DNA of 64,000 nt from JAJZGK01 sp035538795. Its GTDB lineage: Bacteria; Pseudomonadota; Alphaproteobacteria; Rhodospirillales; Magnetospirillaceae. Positions 40,551-50,277 of the stretch are shown here, one piece after another. Under the pieces are notes generated by a model that worked only from the letters and a program-made list of their open reading frames with translations, was not told the DNA's origin and searched no databases. The stretch spans positions 88,999-152,998 of the forward strand of contig DATLJS010000024.1 in the NCBI GenBank assembly GCA_035538795.1, read 5' to 3'. The first letter of the stretch is position 1, and every line of letters starts with the position of its first letter. The position numbers were made by a program, and so were the translations under genes.

Positions 40551-41815
40551 GGCGCGCTCCAGTAAGGTTCGAGGACGAGATCGCGGGTGACGATGACACG
40601 CACGGGGAAACCGGGCCGGATAGTCAGCGTGGGTGCGATGTCGAGCTGGCGGCCGACCACCTGCCGGCCGACCTGGCTCACGCTGTCGGACGCGCCCTGA
40701 CGCAAGGCGCGGGCGATCTCGCTCTCGTCGCTGGGCGAGCCGGCCTGCGACCCGATGCTGAGCAGCGTCGAGAGGGCCGCCGCCTTGAACAGCTCGCTCC
40801 AGTGATAATCGACGCCATCCTGAAGGCCGGCATAGCCTTCGGCGTCCGCGCCCGGCTGTCGCTCCAGCACGATCGAGCGGCCATTCGGGAAGATCAGCCG
40901 ATTCCAGACGAGCAGGATGCGCTTCTGGCCGAAGCCGACGCCATTGTCGTATTGTCCGACGACGCGGGTGCCCTGCGGGACCAGCAGGATCTTGCCGGTC
41001 GGGCTGTCGTAGATGTTCTCCGTCACCTGCGCGGTGATCTGGCCGGGCAGATCGGAGCGGATGCCGGTGATGAGCGCGGCGGCGATGACCGCGCCGGCCT
41101 GAAGCACGTTCGCCGATGCGGGCGCGGCGACGCGATCGGGCGCGACCGTGCGCTTGTCGGGCGTCTGGTCGAGAAACGCCTGCTGCCGCTGCTGGGCGGA
41201 TGGCGTAGCCGGCTGCGGCGTAAGGCCGAGGCTCGCAAGGTCCGTGGGTGGGGTGGCAGTCGCGGTCGGCGAAATAGCGGTGCCATTATTGGCGGCCCGC
41301 GTCTCGGTCGGGGCAAACAGCTTGGCGAGCCGCGCTGCCTCCAGCTCCTGAAGCCGACGCTGTTCCTCCGGGCTGGGACCGGATGGCATGGGCGTGGTGA
41401 TCCCCCGTGCGGCAACCGGCTGACCGGCATTCTGCGCGTTGAGGATCGGCCGGCCGAGATCGCCGGGCAGCGGCGGGCCGAGCTTCGGCACACCGGAATA
41501 GTCCTTGGGCAGGCCGTTGAGGCCGTCCGGCGTCGAGCGGTTGTCGGTGGAGTAGAGTTCCTGACCCTGGCCGCCGTTGCGGGTCTGGAGCGCGTAATAG
41601 AGCGCGCCGCTGATCGCGAGGCTGCCGGCCGCGCCGAGACCGATCAGTACCTTGCGCGACAGGCGGGTAACGCGCGGCGGTTCGGGGCGCAGCCGCATCG
41701 GGGAGACCGGCTCGCCGGTGAGCGGACGGGCATCATCCTCGGGTGTCTGGGCTGAACGAGAAGCGTCCGGCTGCGCGCCTTCCTCCTTCTCGGGATCGGT
41801 CGGGCCGCCGCTCAT
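40547..41815 (-). CDS. trbI: TrbI, VirB10-like type IV secretion outer-core protein
   Basis: The 422-residue protein has a cytoplasmic Pro-rich head, one membrane anchor (about 55-72), a long Pro/Ala/Gln-rich periplasmic linker, and the conserved VirB10 beta barrel domain from about 235: LPGQITAQVTENIYDS, LLVPQGTRVVGQYD, NRLIFPNGRSIVL. It spans both membranes as part of the channel core with TrbG and TrbF. It overlaps trbG by 4 bp. Confidence 0.95.
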   Translation of the reverse strand: MSGGPTDPEKEEGAQPDASRSAQTPEDDARPLTGEPVSPMRLRPEPPRVTRLSRKVLIGLGAAGSLAISGALYYALQTRNGGQGQELYSTDNRSTPDGLNGLPKDYSGVPKLGPPLPGDLGRPILNAQNAGQPVAARGITTPMPSGPSPEEQRRLQELEAARLAKLFAPTETRAANNGTAISPTATATPPTDLASLGLTPQPATPSAQQRQQAFLDQTPDKRTVAPDRVAAPASANVLQAGAVIAAALITGIRSDLPGQITAQVTENIYDSPTGKILLVPQGTRVVGQYDNGVGFGQKRILLVWNRLIFPNGRSIVLERQPGADAEGYAGLQDGVDYHWSELFKAAALSTLLSIGSQAGSPSDESEIARALRQGASDSVSQVGRQVVGRQLDIAPTLTIRPGFPVRVIVTRDLVLEPYWSAP

Positions 41816-42879
41816 GACGCGGGCCTTCCGTCCGCTCGGGAGATACGGACGCGCTTCTGGTTCTTGTCTGCCCCAAAGCGCAGCTCGGCGGCGGCGAACA
41901 GCCGATCGACGATCATGTAGTTGCCGCGCACGCGGTAGTTCACCAACTCGGAGGTCGCGCCTTCAGGCCCGACGACGAAGAGCGGCGGCATCTCACCCTG
42001 GCCGATGCCGCGCGGAAACTCGATGAAGACCTGCCGCCCGTCGTCGAAGGCGCGCAGCGGTTTCCACGGCGCACGATCGCCGGAGACCTCGTAGCGGAAA
42101 TTGACCTTAGCCAGATCGACACCGGACGCGACAGGCTGTGCGGCTTCCGCCTGCGCGTTCTGCCGGCGCAGCGCGATGAGCTGGTCCTGCGGATATTGCC
42201 AGGATACCGACGCCATATAGGTCGCAGGCGTCGAGTGCAATTCTATGTGATAGGTGTGCCGGTCGGTGTTGATGATGAGATTGGTCATCAGCTCGGCCCG
42301 CGTGGGCTTCACCAGGATATGCACCTGCCTGCCTGCGCCCGTGCCACTCTCGGTATCGCCGATGATCCAGCGCACCGTGTCGCCGGCAGCGACCGGGCCG
42401 GAGCCGACAAGCTGTTCGCCCGGCTGAAGGCCGATGTCGGTGATCTGCCCCGGCGACGAATAGACCTGATAGAGCGCGCCATCGACGAAGGGATAGACCT
42501 GCATCGAATTGATGAAGCCGTCGCGCACCGGCTGCATCCGGGCGCTGGCGTTGGCCTGGTTGACGCGCACGGTCGGATCGGCGGCTTCCGGCACGGGCTT
42601 GCCGTCCTTGCCGACCGGCTTCAACTGACCGGGGAGCGGCAGCGGCTTGGGCAGGCTGACGACGGTGACGGGGGCCGGCGGATCCACGGTCTGCACGGCC
42701 GGGGCCGCATCGTCATAGGAAATCTCGGGTGGCGGCACATGCCCCGCGCAGCCGGCGAGCGCCGTTGCGGAAAGGAGCAGAGACGCCATTCCTGATCTAC
42801 GGCACGATTTACGGAAAGACGGGATTACGGGAGTGCGCGCCGCCGGCTGTCCGGCGGTCGGATGAGACGGCCGGATCAT
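41812..42879 (-). CDS. trbG: TrbG, VirB9-like protein
   Basis: The 355-residue protein includes the VirB9 signatures YPFVDGALYQVYSSPGQITDI, LQPGEQL, then NLIINTDRHTYHIELHST and the C-terminal VVGPEGATSELVNYRVRGNYMIVDRLF. A lipoprotein-like signal (LSATALAGC) begins near residue 31, and an ATG there (M31) could be the true start. The first 30 residues overlap trbF by 4 bp. It forms the periplasmic and outer-membrane part of the core complex. Confidence 0.93.
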   Translation of the reverse strand: MIRPSHPTAGQPAARTPVIPSFRKSCRRSGMASLLLSATALAGCAGHVPPPEISYDDAAPAVQTVDPPAPVTVVSLPKPLPLPGQLKPVGKDGKPVPEAADPTVRVNQANASARMQPVRDGFINSMQVYPFVDGALYQVYSSPGQITDIGLQPGEQLVGSGPVAAGDTVRWIIGDTESGTGAGRQVHILVKPTRAELMTNLIINTDRHTYHIELHSTPATYMASVSWQYPQDQLIALRRQNAQAEAAQPVASGVDLAKVNFRYEVSGDRAPWKPLRAFDDGRQVFIEFPRGIGQGEMPPLFVVGPEGATSELVNYRVRGNYMIVDRLFAAAELRFGADKNQKRVRISRADGRPAS

Positions 42880-43559
42880 TGTCCAAGCTCCTTCGACCAG
42901 TTGATGGCGTTGATGTAGATTCCGAGCGGGTTCTTTCTCAGCGTGTCGGCATCACGGGGCGGTTGCACGGCGACGGTGAGGATGGCCGACCAGCGTTCGG
43001 TGCTGCTGAGCGAGCCGTCCTGATAGCGGCGCTCGATCCAGGCAACGCGGAAGCTCGACGGCGAGGCGCGGATGACCGACGACACCTCGACCGCGACCTG
43101 GCTCTTACCGACCTTGCCGAAGGGATCGTTGGCGCGGGCGTAATCGTTGAGCGCCAGCGCGCCGCCCTGCGTGGTGAAGTCGTAGGCGCGTAGCCAGTTC
43201 TGCCGCACGATGATCGCATCGGCCGGGATTGAGCGGACCTGCTCGACGAAGCGCGCGAGGTAGAACGCGATCTGCGCGTCGTTCGGCTGATAGTCGGCGG
43301 TGGCGGATGCGACGGCCTGCGCCTGGCCAAGCTTGTCGACCTGCACCACCCACGGCACGATCGAGCCGCTGAACGACTGCCAGACCAACGCGACGGAGAG
43401 ACCAGCCGATAAAGCGAGCGAACCGAAGGCCATCAGCCGCCAGTTCTTCGCCTGGACGCGGGCGGAGCCGAGGCGCTCGTCCCAGACCTGTGCGGCGCGT
43501 TGATATGGGGTCTCGGGTTGGGGTGATTTGCCGTAATGGGCGGCGGGTCTTCTGAACAT
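42876..43559 (-). CDS. trbF: TrbF, VirB8-like protein
   Basis: The 227-residue protein has a short cytoplasmic head (TPYQRAAQVWDERLGSARVQ), one membrane segment (about 43-65) and a periplasmic VirB8 fold ending with NPLGIYINAINWSKELGQ. It is a bitopic scaffold protein of the mating pore. It starts 3 bp after the trbL stop and overlaps trbG. Confidence 0.94.
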   Translation of the reverse strand: MFRRPAAHYGKSPQPETPYQRAAQVWDERLGSARVQAKNWRLMAFGSLALSAGLSVALVWQSFSGSIVPWVVQVDKLGQAQAVASATADYQPNDAQIAFYLARFVEQVRSIPADAIIVRQNWLRAYDFTTQGGALALNDYARANDPFGKVGKSQVAVEVSSVIRASPSSFRVAWIERRYQDGSLSSTERWSAILTVAVQPPRDADTLRKNPLGIYINAINWSKELGQ

Positions 43560-43562
43560 GGA

Positions 43563-44930
43563 TCAGTCGCTTTCGGAGAGGTTGATGGAAGAGCCGCCGC
43601 CGTGGCTGTCGCCAGATTTGACGGCGTGGGCGGCGGCCTGGACGCCGTGAGACATTTTCTGGGAGCGCTGCATCCGCTTCGCCCAGGCGGGCGGATTGCC
43701 GGTGGCGGAAGCGGAAGACGATGCGGCCGAAGCGGTCTCGCCTTCTGCGTTACCGCCGATGGTGCCGGCGGTGGACGATCCGCCCGACACTTCAAAGGCC
43801 GTGCGTGCCCCGGACTGGTAGCTGGACTTCATGCTGTCGGCGGCGCGGCCTGCCGCCCTCTTCAGTGGCGAGACGGCAGCTTGCGCCCCGGTGCTGGCGA
43901 CATTGCCGAGACCTGAAGCCACGGCGGATGCACCGGACTGACCGGCCGCGCCGAGGCTGTAGGCGGTGGACGCCCCACCGGCGAGCGCAGCCCCGCCACG
44001 CGCGGCGGCTGCCGCACCACCGACAAGCGATGCGCCACCGGAAGCAACGGCGCCAATGGCGGCTCCACCCGCCGCGACCATGCCGCCGGCGGCAAGGCCG
44101 GTGCCGATCGCGGCCCCCGCGCCGAGCTGCGGGCCGCCGGAGACGAGACCGTTGGCGATACCGGGTCCGAAGATGCCTAAGCCCAGCAGCGACAGGGCCG
44201 CCAGCACGATCGCCATGGCGTCGTCGATAGAGGGCGTAGCGCCGTTGAAGCCTTGGGTGAACTCGGAGAACAGCGTCGAGCCGATGCCGATGATGACGGC
44301 GAGCACCAGCACCTTGATGCCGGACGAGATGACGTTGCCGAGCACCCGTTCGGCCATGAAAGCGGATTTGCCGAACAGGCCGAAGGGGATCAGCACGAAG
44401 CCGGCGAGCGTCGTCAGCTTGAACTCGATCAAGGTGACGAAGAGCTGGATAGCGAGGACGAAGAAGGCGAGCAGCACCAGCGCCCAGGCGAACAGCATGC
44501 AGGCGATCTGGATGAAATTCTCAAAGAAGGACCAGTAGCCCATCATGTTAGAGATGGAATCGAGCAGCGGATGGCCGGCATCGAGGCCGGTCTGTGCGAC
44601 CTTGCCGGGGCGCAGCAGGTCGGTGACGGAGAAGCCCGTGCCGGACGCCTTCAGGCCGATACCGGCGAAGCTCTCGAAGACGATGCGGGCGAGATTATTC
44701 CAGTTGCCGATGATGTAGGCGAAGACGCCGACGAACAGCGTCTTCTTCACCAGCCGCGCGATGATGTCCTCGTCGGCGCCCCACGACCAGAACAGCGCCG
44801 CCAGCGTTACGTCGATGACGATCAGCGTGGTGGCGATGAACGCCACCTCGGGACGCAGCAGACCGAAGCCGCCGTCGATGTAGCGGGTGAAGACTTCGAG
44901 GAAATGATCGATGACGCCGGTGCCACCCAT
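43563..44930 (-). CDS. trbL: TrbL, VirB6-like polytopic membrane protein
   Basis: The 455-residue protein has about six hydrophobic segments (for example 30-55, 62-80, 155-190, 205-225, 235-255) and the family motif FEFKLTTLAGFVLIPFGLFGKSAF near 165-185. A Gly/Ala/Ser-rich low-complexity tail follows from about 270. It forms part of the inner-membrane channel. The start is one base after the TrbK-alt gene. Confidence 0.93.
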   Translation of the reverse strand: MGGTGVIDHFLEVFTRYIDGGFGLLRPEVAFIATTLIVIDVTLAALFWSWGADEDIIARLVKKTLFVGVFAYIIGNWNNLARIVFESFAGIGLKASGTGFSVTDLLRPGKVAQTGLDAGHPLLDSISNMMGYWSFFENFIQIACMLFAWALVLLAFFVLAIQLFVTLIEFKLTTLAGFVLIPFGLFGKSAFMAERVLGNVISSGIKVLVLAVIIGIGSTLFSEFTQGFNGATPSIDDAMAIVLAALSLLGLGIFGPGIANGLVSGGPQLGAGAAIGTGLAAGGMVAAGGAAIGAVASGGASLVGGAAAAARGGAALAGGASTAYSLGAAGQSGASAVASGLGNVASTGAQAAVSPLKRAAGRAADSMKSSYQSGARTAFEVSGGSSTAGTIGGNAEGETASAASSSASATGNPPAWAKRMQRSQKMSHGVQAAAHAVKSGDSHGGGSSINLSESD

Positions 44931-44931
44931 G

Positions 44932-45309
44932 TCAGTGCGTCTCCGGCTTGGCGGGGTCGGATTGGACAGCAGGCGGGGCTGGGCCAGCGGACGCCGGATC
45001 GCTGGCGCTCGGGAACAGCGTCGTCGGTGCGGACGGCGAAGACGCCGCCACCGGCGCAGGCTGTCCGAGAAAACGGCGGCGAGCCTGTCCCCATGCCTTC
45101 AGGCAGGAGGGGTCACGCGCGCCGGCGTCACCGATGCCACTGCACCGGGCGAGTTCCGCATCGAGCGGATCTCGCGTGACGAGCGGTCTGGCCGAAGATG
45201 CCGGGACATCCGGGCTGTCAGGTTTGCGGTTCATCTCGATCGCGGTCGCCACAACGGCGACGGCGACGGCGACGACGGCGCCGATGCGCGCGAGGGTCTT
45301 GCCGTCCAT
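44932..45309 (-). CDS. TrbK-alt, putative entry-exclusion protein
   Basis: The 125-residue protein has an N-terminal membrane segment (ARIGAVVAVAVAVVATAIEM) and a short periplasmic Cys-pair region (LARCSGIGDAGARDPSCLKAWGQARRRFLG), followed by a Pro/Ala/Ser tail. This is the pattern annotated as TrbK-alt, located between trbJ and trbL as here. It is believed to block redundant transfer into cells that already carry the element. The start at 45309 lies 13 bp after the trbJ stop. Confidence 0.85.
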   Translation of the reverse strand: MDGKTLARIGAVVAVAVAVVATAIEMNRKPDSPDVPASSARPLVTRDPLDAELARCSGIGDAGARDPSCLKAWGQARRRFLGQPAPVAASSPSAPTTLFPSASDPASAGPAPPAVQSDPAKPETH

Positions 45310-45322
45310 CAGGGCTGCTCCC

Positions 45323-46090
45323 TCAGTTGCCGCCGTTCGGGAACATCCGAGCGTTGCCGGGCTGGTAGCCCGCACCCGGTGTCAGGAAGCGGCGGCGCTG
45401 CTCGCGGCCCTGTTCGGCGGCGGCGGCCTGTTCGGCTGATTGCAACGCCTGCGCCCGGCCGTTCGCCGCGACGACGGCCGTGAGGTCCGCGAGCTGCTGG
45501 GCCTGGAGGGCGAGAAGCTGGTTGCCGGCCTGCGTCGCCTGCAACGCGCCGGTCGCACCTTGGCTTGCGCCGACCAGACGCGACATCTCGGTGCGGTTGG
45601 TGTCGATATTGCCGACGACGGTGGCCTGCACCTTCATCGCGTCCTGCAAGCCGCCGACCGTGTTCTGCCAGCGTGAGCGGGCGTCCGTGACCAGTTGCTG
45701 GTCGGACGCCGACATAGAGACGTTGGCGTATTTGGTCTGGAACGCCTTATCGATCGCCTGCACGTCATAGGCGATGTTCTGCGCCTGTTGCAGAAGCTGT
45801 TGGGTCTTCTGGACCGACTGCTGGATTTGCTGGAGCGAGGAGATCGGCAGGCTCGCGAGGTTGCGGGCCTGATTGATGAGCATCTGCGCTTCGTTCTGAA
45901 GCGAGGTGATTTGGTTGGTGATCTGCTGGAGCGACCGCGCCGCCGTGAGAACGTTCTGCGCATAGTTCGACGGGTCGAATACGATGATGGCGTAGGCCGG
46001 GGTTGTAACGATCGGCGACAGGGCCAGCGGGATCGACAGGATTGACGCGGCGACCAAGGCGGCGCGCGAACGGGAACGGATGCGGATCAT
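45323..46090 (-). CDS. trbJ: TrbJ, VirB5-like pilus-tip / periplasmic protein
   Basis: The 255-residue protein has a cleavable signal peptide (ending near TPAYAIIV) and long Gln-rich helices (LQQITNQITSLQNEAQMLINQ; VQKTQQLLQQAQN), as in VirB5/TrbJ. It is a secreted minor pilus component. Its ATG overlaps the trbE stop (ATGA). Confidence 0.93.
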   Translation of the reverse strand: MIRIRSRSRAALVAASILSIPLALSPIVTTPAYAIIVFDPSNYAQNVLTAARSLQQITNQITSLQNEAQMLINQARNLASLPISSLQQIQQSVQKTQQLLQQAQNIAYDVQAIDKAFQTKYANVSMSASDQQLVTDARSRWQNTVGGLQDAMKVQATVVGNIDTNRTEMSRLVGASQGATGALQATQAGNQLLALQAQQLADLTAVVAANGRAQALQSAEQAAAAEQGREQRRRFLTPGAGYQPGNARMFPNGGN

Positions 46091-48546
46091 GGCTGAACCT
46101 CCGATTTTGGGGATTGGGGGATGACGTTGGTGAGGTCGCCGATCATGTCGGCGGCCCAGGCGAGGCTGTTTTCCGCGAGCCATTCCGTGAGGAAGCCATC
46201 TGTGCCGGCGCGGGCATGCACTTCGGCGATGAGCTGCTGATGCTGGCGCGAGGATGCGGCGCAGAGCGCCAGCGCCACTTCGGACAGTCCCAGCTCGAAC
46301 AGCCGGTTGCCGCGCCGTGACTGGCAGTAATAGTCGCGCTTGGGCATCGCCCGCGCGATGATCTCGATCTGACGGTCGTTGAGGCCGAAACGGCGATAGA
46401 TGGCGGTGATCTGCGGCTCGATCGCCCGTTCATTCGGGAGCATAAGCCGGGTCTGGCAGCTCTCGATGATGGCCGGCGCGATCGGGCTGCCGTCGATGTC
46501 GGACAGCGACTGTGTGGCGAAGATGACCGATGCGTTCTTCTTGCGCAGCGTCTTCAGCCATTCGCGGAGCTGGCCGGCAAATCCCTCGTCGTCGAGCGCC
46601 AGCCAGCCCTCATCGACGATGATGAGCGTGGGCGATCCGTCGAGCCGATCCTCGATGCGGTGGAACAGGTACGCGAGCACGGCCGGCGCGGCGTCGGTGC
46701 CGATCAGCCCCTCGGTCTCGAAGGCTTGCACAGTCGCGGTGCCGAGATGTTCGGATTCCGCATCGAGCAGCCGCCCCCAGGCGCCGCCGATGCAATAAGG
46801 CCGCAGCGCCTGCTTCAAGTCGTTGGACTGGAGCAGGACGCAGAGGCCGGTGACGGTGCGCTCCTCGATCGGCGCGGAGGCCAGCGAGGTCAGCGCAGTC
46901 CAGAGATGCTCCTTTACCTCCGGCGTGATCGGCACGCCTTCCCGGATCAGGATGGCGAGGAGCCAGTCGGCCGCCCAGGCGCGCTCGGAGGTCTCCTCGA
47001 TGCGGGCCAGCGGTTGCAGCGAGACGGACGTTTCCGATCCGTCCGTCAGGCCGCCGCCGAGATCGTGCCAGTCGCCGCACATACACAGCGCCGCCGCCCG
47101 GATCGAGCCGCCGAAGTCGAAGGCGAACACCTGTGCGCCCCTATATCGGCGGAACTGCAACGCCATCAGCGCCAGCAGCACGGATTTGCCAGCACCGGTC
47201 GGCCCGACGATCAGCGTATGGCCGACATCGCCGACGTGAAGGGAAAACCGGAACGGGGTCGAGCCTTCGGTCTTGCCGAAGAGCAGTGGGGGTGCTGCAA
47301 AATGCTCGTCCCGTTCCGGCCCCGCCCACACCGCCGAAAGCGGGATCATGTGTGCGAGATTCAAGGTGCTGATCGGCTGCTGCCGGACATTGGCGTAGAC
47401 GTGTCCCGGCAGCGAGCCGAGCCAGGCGTCCACGGCGTTGATGGTTTCTGCCATGGCCGTGAAGTCGCGGCCCTGGATGACCTTCTCGACCATCCGTAGC
47501 TTCTCGTCGGCGATGCATGGATCGGTGTCCCACACCGTCACGGTCGCGGTGACATAGGCGATGCCGGCATAGTCGGCGCCGAGTTCCTGAAGCGCGAGAT
47601 CGGCGTCCGCCGCCTTGTTCGAGGCGTCCGTATCGACCAGCACCGATTGCTCGTTGGTCATCACCTCCTTCAGGATAGCCGCGATCGACTTGCGCTTGGC
47701 GAACCACTGCCGCCGGATCTTGGTCAGCAGCTTCGTGGCGTCGGTCTTGTCGAGCAGGATGGCGCGAATGGACCAGCGATAGGGAAAGGCCAGCCGGTTC
47801 AGCTCATCGAGGAGACCGGGCGTGGTCGCGGTCGGAAAGCCGGTGATGGTCAGCACGCGCAGATGCGACAATCCCAGACGTGGCTCCAGCCCGCCGGTCA
47901 GCGGCTGGTCGGCGAGCAGCGCATCGAGATACATCGGTGTTTCGGGGACGCGGACGCGGTGCCGGTGCGTCGAAACGCAAGAATGCAGATAGGTCAGGGT
48001 CTCGCCGTCATCGAGCCAGCGGCATTCCGGCATGAAGGCTTCGATCAGGCGGATGAGCCGGTCGGTACGATCCGCGAAACCAGCCATCACCTCATGGGCG
48101 TCGATGCCGGTCTTGTCGCGGCCCTCGTACAGCCAGGTCTCGGCGCGGGCGGCATCCTCGGCCGGCGAGAGATAGACGAAGGTCAGGAAGTACGCAGATT
48201 CGAAATGGCTACCGGCTTCTTCGAAATCGGCTTTCCGCTCGGCATCGACCAGCGCCGAAGCGCTGTCTGGAAACACGCTGTCGGGATAGGTCGCGGCGGC
48301 GTGGCGCTGCGCTTCGACGAAGATCGCCCAACCCGAGCCGAGACGCCTGAAGGCGTTGTTGAGCCGTCCGGCGACAGCGACCAGTTCAGCAGGCACGGCC
48401 GAATCCAGATCGGGGCCACGGAAGCGCGCCGTGCGCTGGAAGCTGCCATCCTTGTTGAGCACGATGCCGGGAGCGGCCAGCGCCACCCACGGCAGGAAGT
48501 CGGCGAGCCGGGCGTTCCTGTTGCGATATTCGGCGAGGTTCATCAT
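46087..48546 (-). CDS. trbE: TrbE, VirB4-like conjugation ATPase
   Basis: The 819-residue protein has a CagE/TrbE/VirB N-terminal domain and a C-terminal P-loop ATPase: Walker A GPTGAGKS (about 455), Walker B LIIVDEGW (about 645) and FATQSLSDI. It energises pilus assembly and substrate transfer at the inner membrane. The first of two adjacent Met codons is used, 14 bp after trbD. Confidence 0.96.
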   Translation of the reverse strand: MMNLAEYRNRNARLADFLPWVALAAPGIVLNKDGSFQRTARFRGPDLDSAVPAELVAVAGRLNNAFRRLGSGWAIFVEAQRHAAATYPDSVFPDSASALVDAERKADFEEAGSHFESAYFLTFVYLSPAEDAARAETWLYEGRDKTGIDAHEVMAGFADRTDRLIRLIEAFMPECRWLDDGETLTYLHSCVSTHRHRVRVPETPMYLDALLADQPLTGGLEPRLGLSHLRVLTITGFPTATTPGLLDELNRLAFPYRWSIRAILLDKTDATKLLTKIRRQWFAKRKSIAAILKEVMTNEQSVLVDTDASNKAADADLALQELGADYAGIAYVTATVTVWDTDPCIADEKLRMVEKVIQGRDFTAMAETINAVDAWLGSLPGHVYANVRQQPISTLNLAHMIPLSAVWAGPERDEHFAAPPLLFGKTEGSTPFRFSLHVGDVGHTLIVGPTGAGKSVLLALMALQFRRYRGAQVFAFDFGGSIRAAALCMCGDWHDLGGGLTDGSETSVSLQPLARIEETSERAWAADWLLAILIREGVPITPEVKEHLWTALTSLASAPIEERTVTGLCVLLQSNDLKQALRPYCIGGAWGRLLDAESEHLGTATVQAFETEGLIGTDAAPAVLAYLFHRIEDRLDGSPTLIIVDEGWLALDDEGFAGQLREWLKTLRKKNASVIFATQSLSDIDGSPIAPAIIESCQTRLMLPNERAIEPQITAIYRRFGLNDRQIEIIARAMPKRDYYCQSRRGNRLFELGLSEVALALCAASSRQHQQLIAEVHARAGTDGFLTEWLAENSLAWAADMIGDLTNVIPQSPKSEVQP

Positions 48547-48560
48547 CGGTGTGCTTCCCC

Positions 48561-48842
48561 TCAGACCGAAAGATGCGCGGGGATGCGCAGATGGCGGCGG
48601 CCGACCTCGACGAAGAGCGGGTCGCGTTTCGCCGCCCACACCGCCGCAAAGTGGCCGATCGCCCAGATGGCGAGGCCGACCAGCCAGAGCCGCAGACCGA
48701 GACCCACGGCTCCGGCCAGCGTGCCGTTGACGATGGCGATGGCGCGCGGCGCGCCGCCGAGCAGGATCGGCTCGGACAGCGCCCGGTGCAGCGGCACGGT
48801 GTAACCGGGAACTTCCGCCCCCTGATCGACGACGCCCGCCAT
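48561..48842 (-). CDS. trbD: TrbD, VirB3-like protein
   Basis: The 93-residue protein has the signature GYTVPLHRALSEPILLGGAPR, followed by two hydrophobic segments (about 32-68) and an RDPLFVEVGRRHLR tail. It is an inner-membrane component that works with TrbE. The trbC stop and the trbD start share one base (TGATG). Confidence 0.94.
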   Translation of the reverse strand: MAGVVDQGAEVPGYTVPLHRALSEPILLGGAPRAIAIVNGTLAGAVGLGLRLWLVGLAIWAIGHFAAVWAAKRDPLFVEVGRRHLRIPAHLSV

Positions 48843-49189
48843 CAGACCAGCGCCCCGCCGCCGAACGAGAAGAACGACAGGAAGAACGAGCTGGCCGCAA
48901 AGGCGATCGACAGGCCGAAGACGATCTGGATCAGGCGGCGGAAACCGCCCGACGTGTCTCCGAAGGCCAACGCTAGGCCGGTCGAGATGATGACGATCAC
49001 AGCGATGATCTTGGCGACCGGGCCTTCGATCGACTGAAGGATCTGCTGGAGCGGCTGTTCCCACGGCATGGATGAGCCGGAAGCGTGGGCGGGTGCCGCA
49101 ATCATCACGCTGAGCGTGGCGACGGATACGGACATAGCGAGGTGGTTGGGCAATTGGCTGAGACGCAATGCGCGCAGACGTTGGATCAC
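48842..49189 (-). CDS. trbC: TrbC, VirB2-like pilin precursor
   Basis: The 115-residue prepilin has a long signal (cut near APAHASG) and two hydrophobic helices (about 60-80 and 86-108), as in VirB2 major pilins. In the RP4 system TrbC is trimmed and cyclised by TraF, a gene expected to the right of this window. The start overlaps trbB by 4 bp. Confidence 0.93.
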   Translation of the reverse strand: MIQRLRALRLSQLPNHLAMSVSVATLSVMIAAPAHASGSSMPWEQPLQQILQSIEGPVAKIIAVIVIISTGLALAFGDTSGGFRRLIQIVFGLSIAFAASSFFLSFFSFGGGALV

Positions 49190-50226
49190 GAGAAATCTCC
49201 TTCGGGGCTGGGGTTGAGAGCTGGGCTGGTGGGAGCCGCACCGCCGTCACTCCCGGGAACTGGAGAGCCGACGGCGGGCACGACGCGGTAATCGCCGTCC
49301 GGGCCAAGGCCTTCGACGTGGGCGAGTTCGGAAAGCCGTCGCTGCGATCCACGGCCGGAGAGCACGGCGACGAGATCGATCGTCTCGGCGATGAGCGCGC
49401 GGGGAACGGTGACGACGGCTTCCTGGATGAGCTGTTCCATCCGGCGCAGCGCACCGATGGCGCTGCCGGCGTGGATCGTGCCGACACCACCGGGATGGCC
49501 GGTGCCCCACGCCTTCAGCAGGTCCAGCGCCTCCGGCCCACGCACCTCGCCGACCGGGATGCGGTCGGGGCGCAGGCGTAGCGATGAGCGGACGAGATCG
49601 GAGAGCGACGCCACGCCATCCTTGGTGCGCATGGCGACGAGGTTGGGCGCGGCACATTGCAGTTCGCGCGTATCCTCGATGATGACGACGCGATCGTTGG
49701 TTTTGGTGACCTCGGCCAGCAGGGCATTGGTGAGCGTCGTCTTGCCGGTGGACGTGCCGCCCGCCACGAGGATGTTGGCGCGATCGAACACAGCGCGGCG
49801 CAGGATATTCGCCTGCTCGACCGTCATGATCCCGGCCGCGACATAGTCCAGCAGCGTGAACACGGCGACGGCAGGTTTGCGGATGGCGAAGACCGGCGCG
49901 GCGACCACGGGCGGCAACAGTCCCTCGAACCGTTCGCCCGTTTCGGGTAGTTCGGCCGAAACGCGCGGCGCACCCGCATGGACTTCCGCGCCGACATGGT
50001 GGGCGACGAGCCGCACGATGCGTTCGCCATCGGCTGGCGACAGGCGCTCACCCGTGTCGGACAATCCTTCGGAGAGGCGATCGATCCAGATGCGCCCGTC
50101 CGGGTTCAGCATCACCTCGACGACGGAGGCATCTTCCAGAAACCGGGCAATGGCAGGCCCCAGCGCCGTGCGCAGCATCCGCGCACCGCGCGCTAGTCCT
50201 TCCGAATTGTGATGCGAAACCGCCAT
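49186..50226 (-). CDS. trbB: TrbB, VirB11-like ATPase
   Basis: The 346-residue secretion ATPase has an N-terminal domain (SVVEVMLNPDGRIWID), Walker A GGTSTGKTT (about 155), the Asp box VIIEDTRELQ, a Walker B-like region (IPVGEVRGPEALDLLKAW) and the His box HPGGVGTIHA. The hexameric ring drives pilus biogenesis. It is the first gene of the trb operon proper, with a 175-bp gap to the CopG gene that probably holds the promoter. Confidence 0.96.
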   Translation of the reverse strand: MAVSHHNSEGLARGARMLRTALGPAIARFLEDASVVEVMLNPDGRIWIDRLSEGLSDTGERLSPADGERIVRLVAHHVGAEVHAGAPRVSAELPETGERFEGLLPPVVAAPVFAIRKPAVAVFTLLDYVAAGIMTVEQANILRRAVFDRANILVAGGTSTGKTTLTNALLAEVTKTNDRVVIIEDTRELQCAAPNLVAMRTKDGVASLSDLVRSSLRLRPDRIPVGEVRGPEALDLLKAWGTGHPGGVGTIHAGSAIGALRRMEQLIQEAVVTVPRALIAETIDLVAVLSGRGSQRRLSELAHVEGLGPDGDYRVVPAVGSPVPGSDGGAAPTSPALNPSPEGDFS

Positions 50227-50277
50227 TCGATCCCCGATCTTGCCGGGGACACATCAGACGGTTCCCGGACGGGGATG

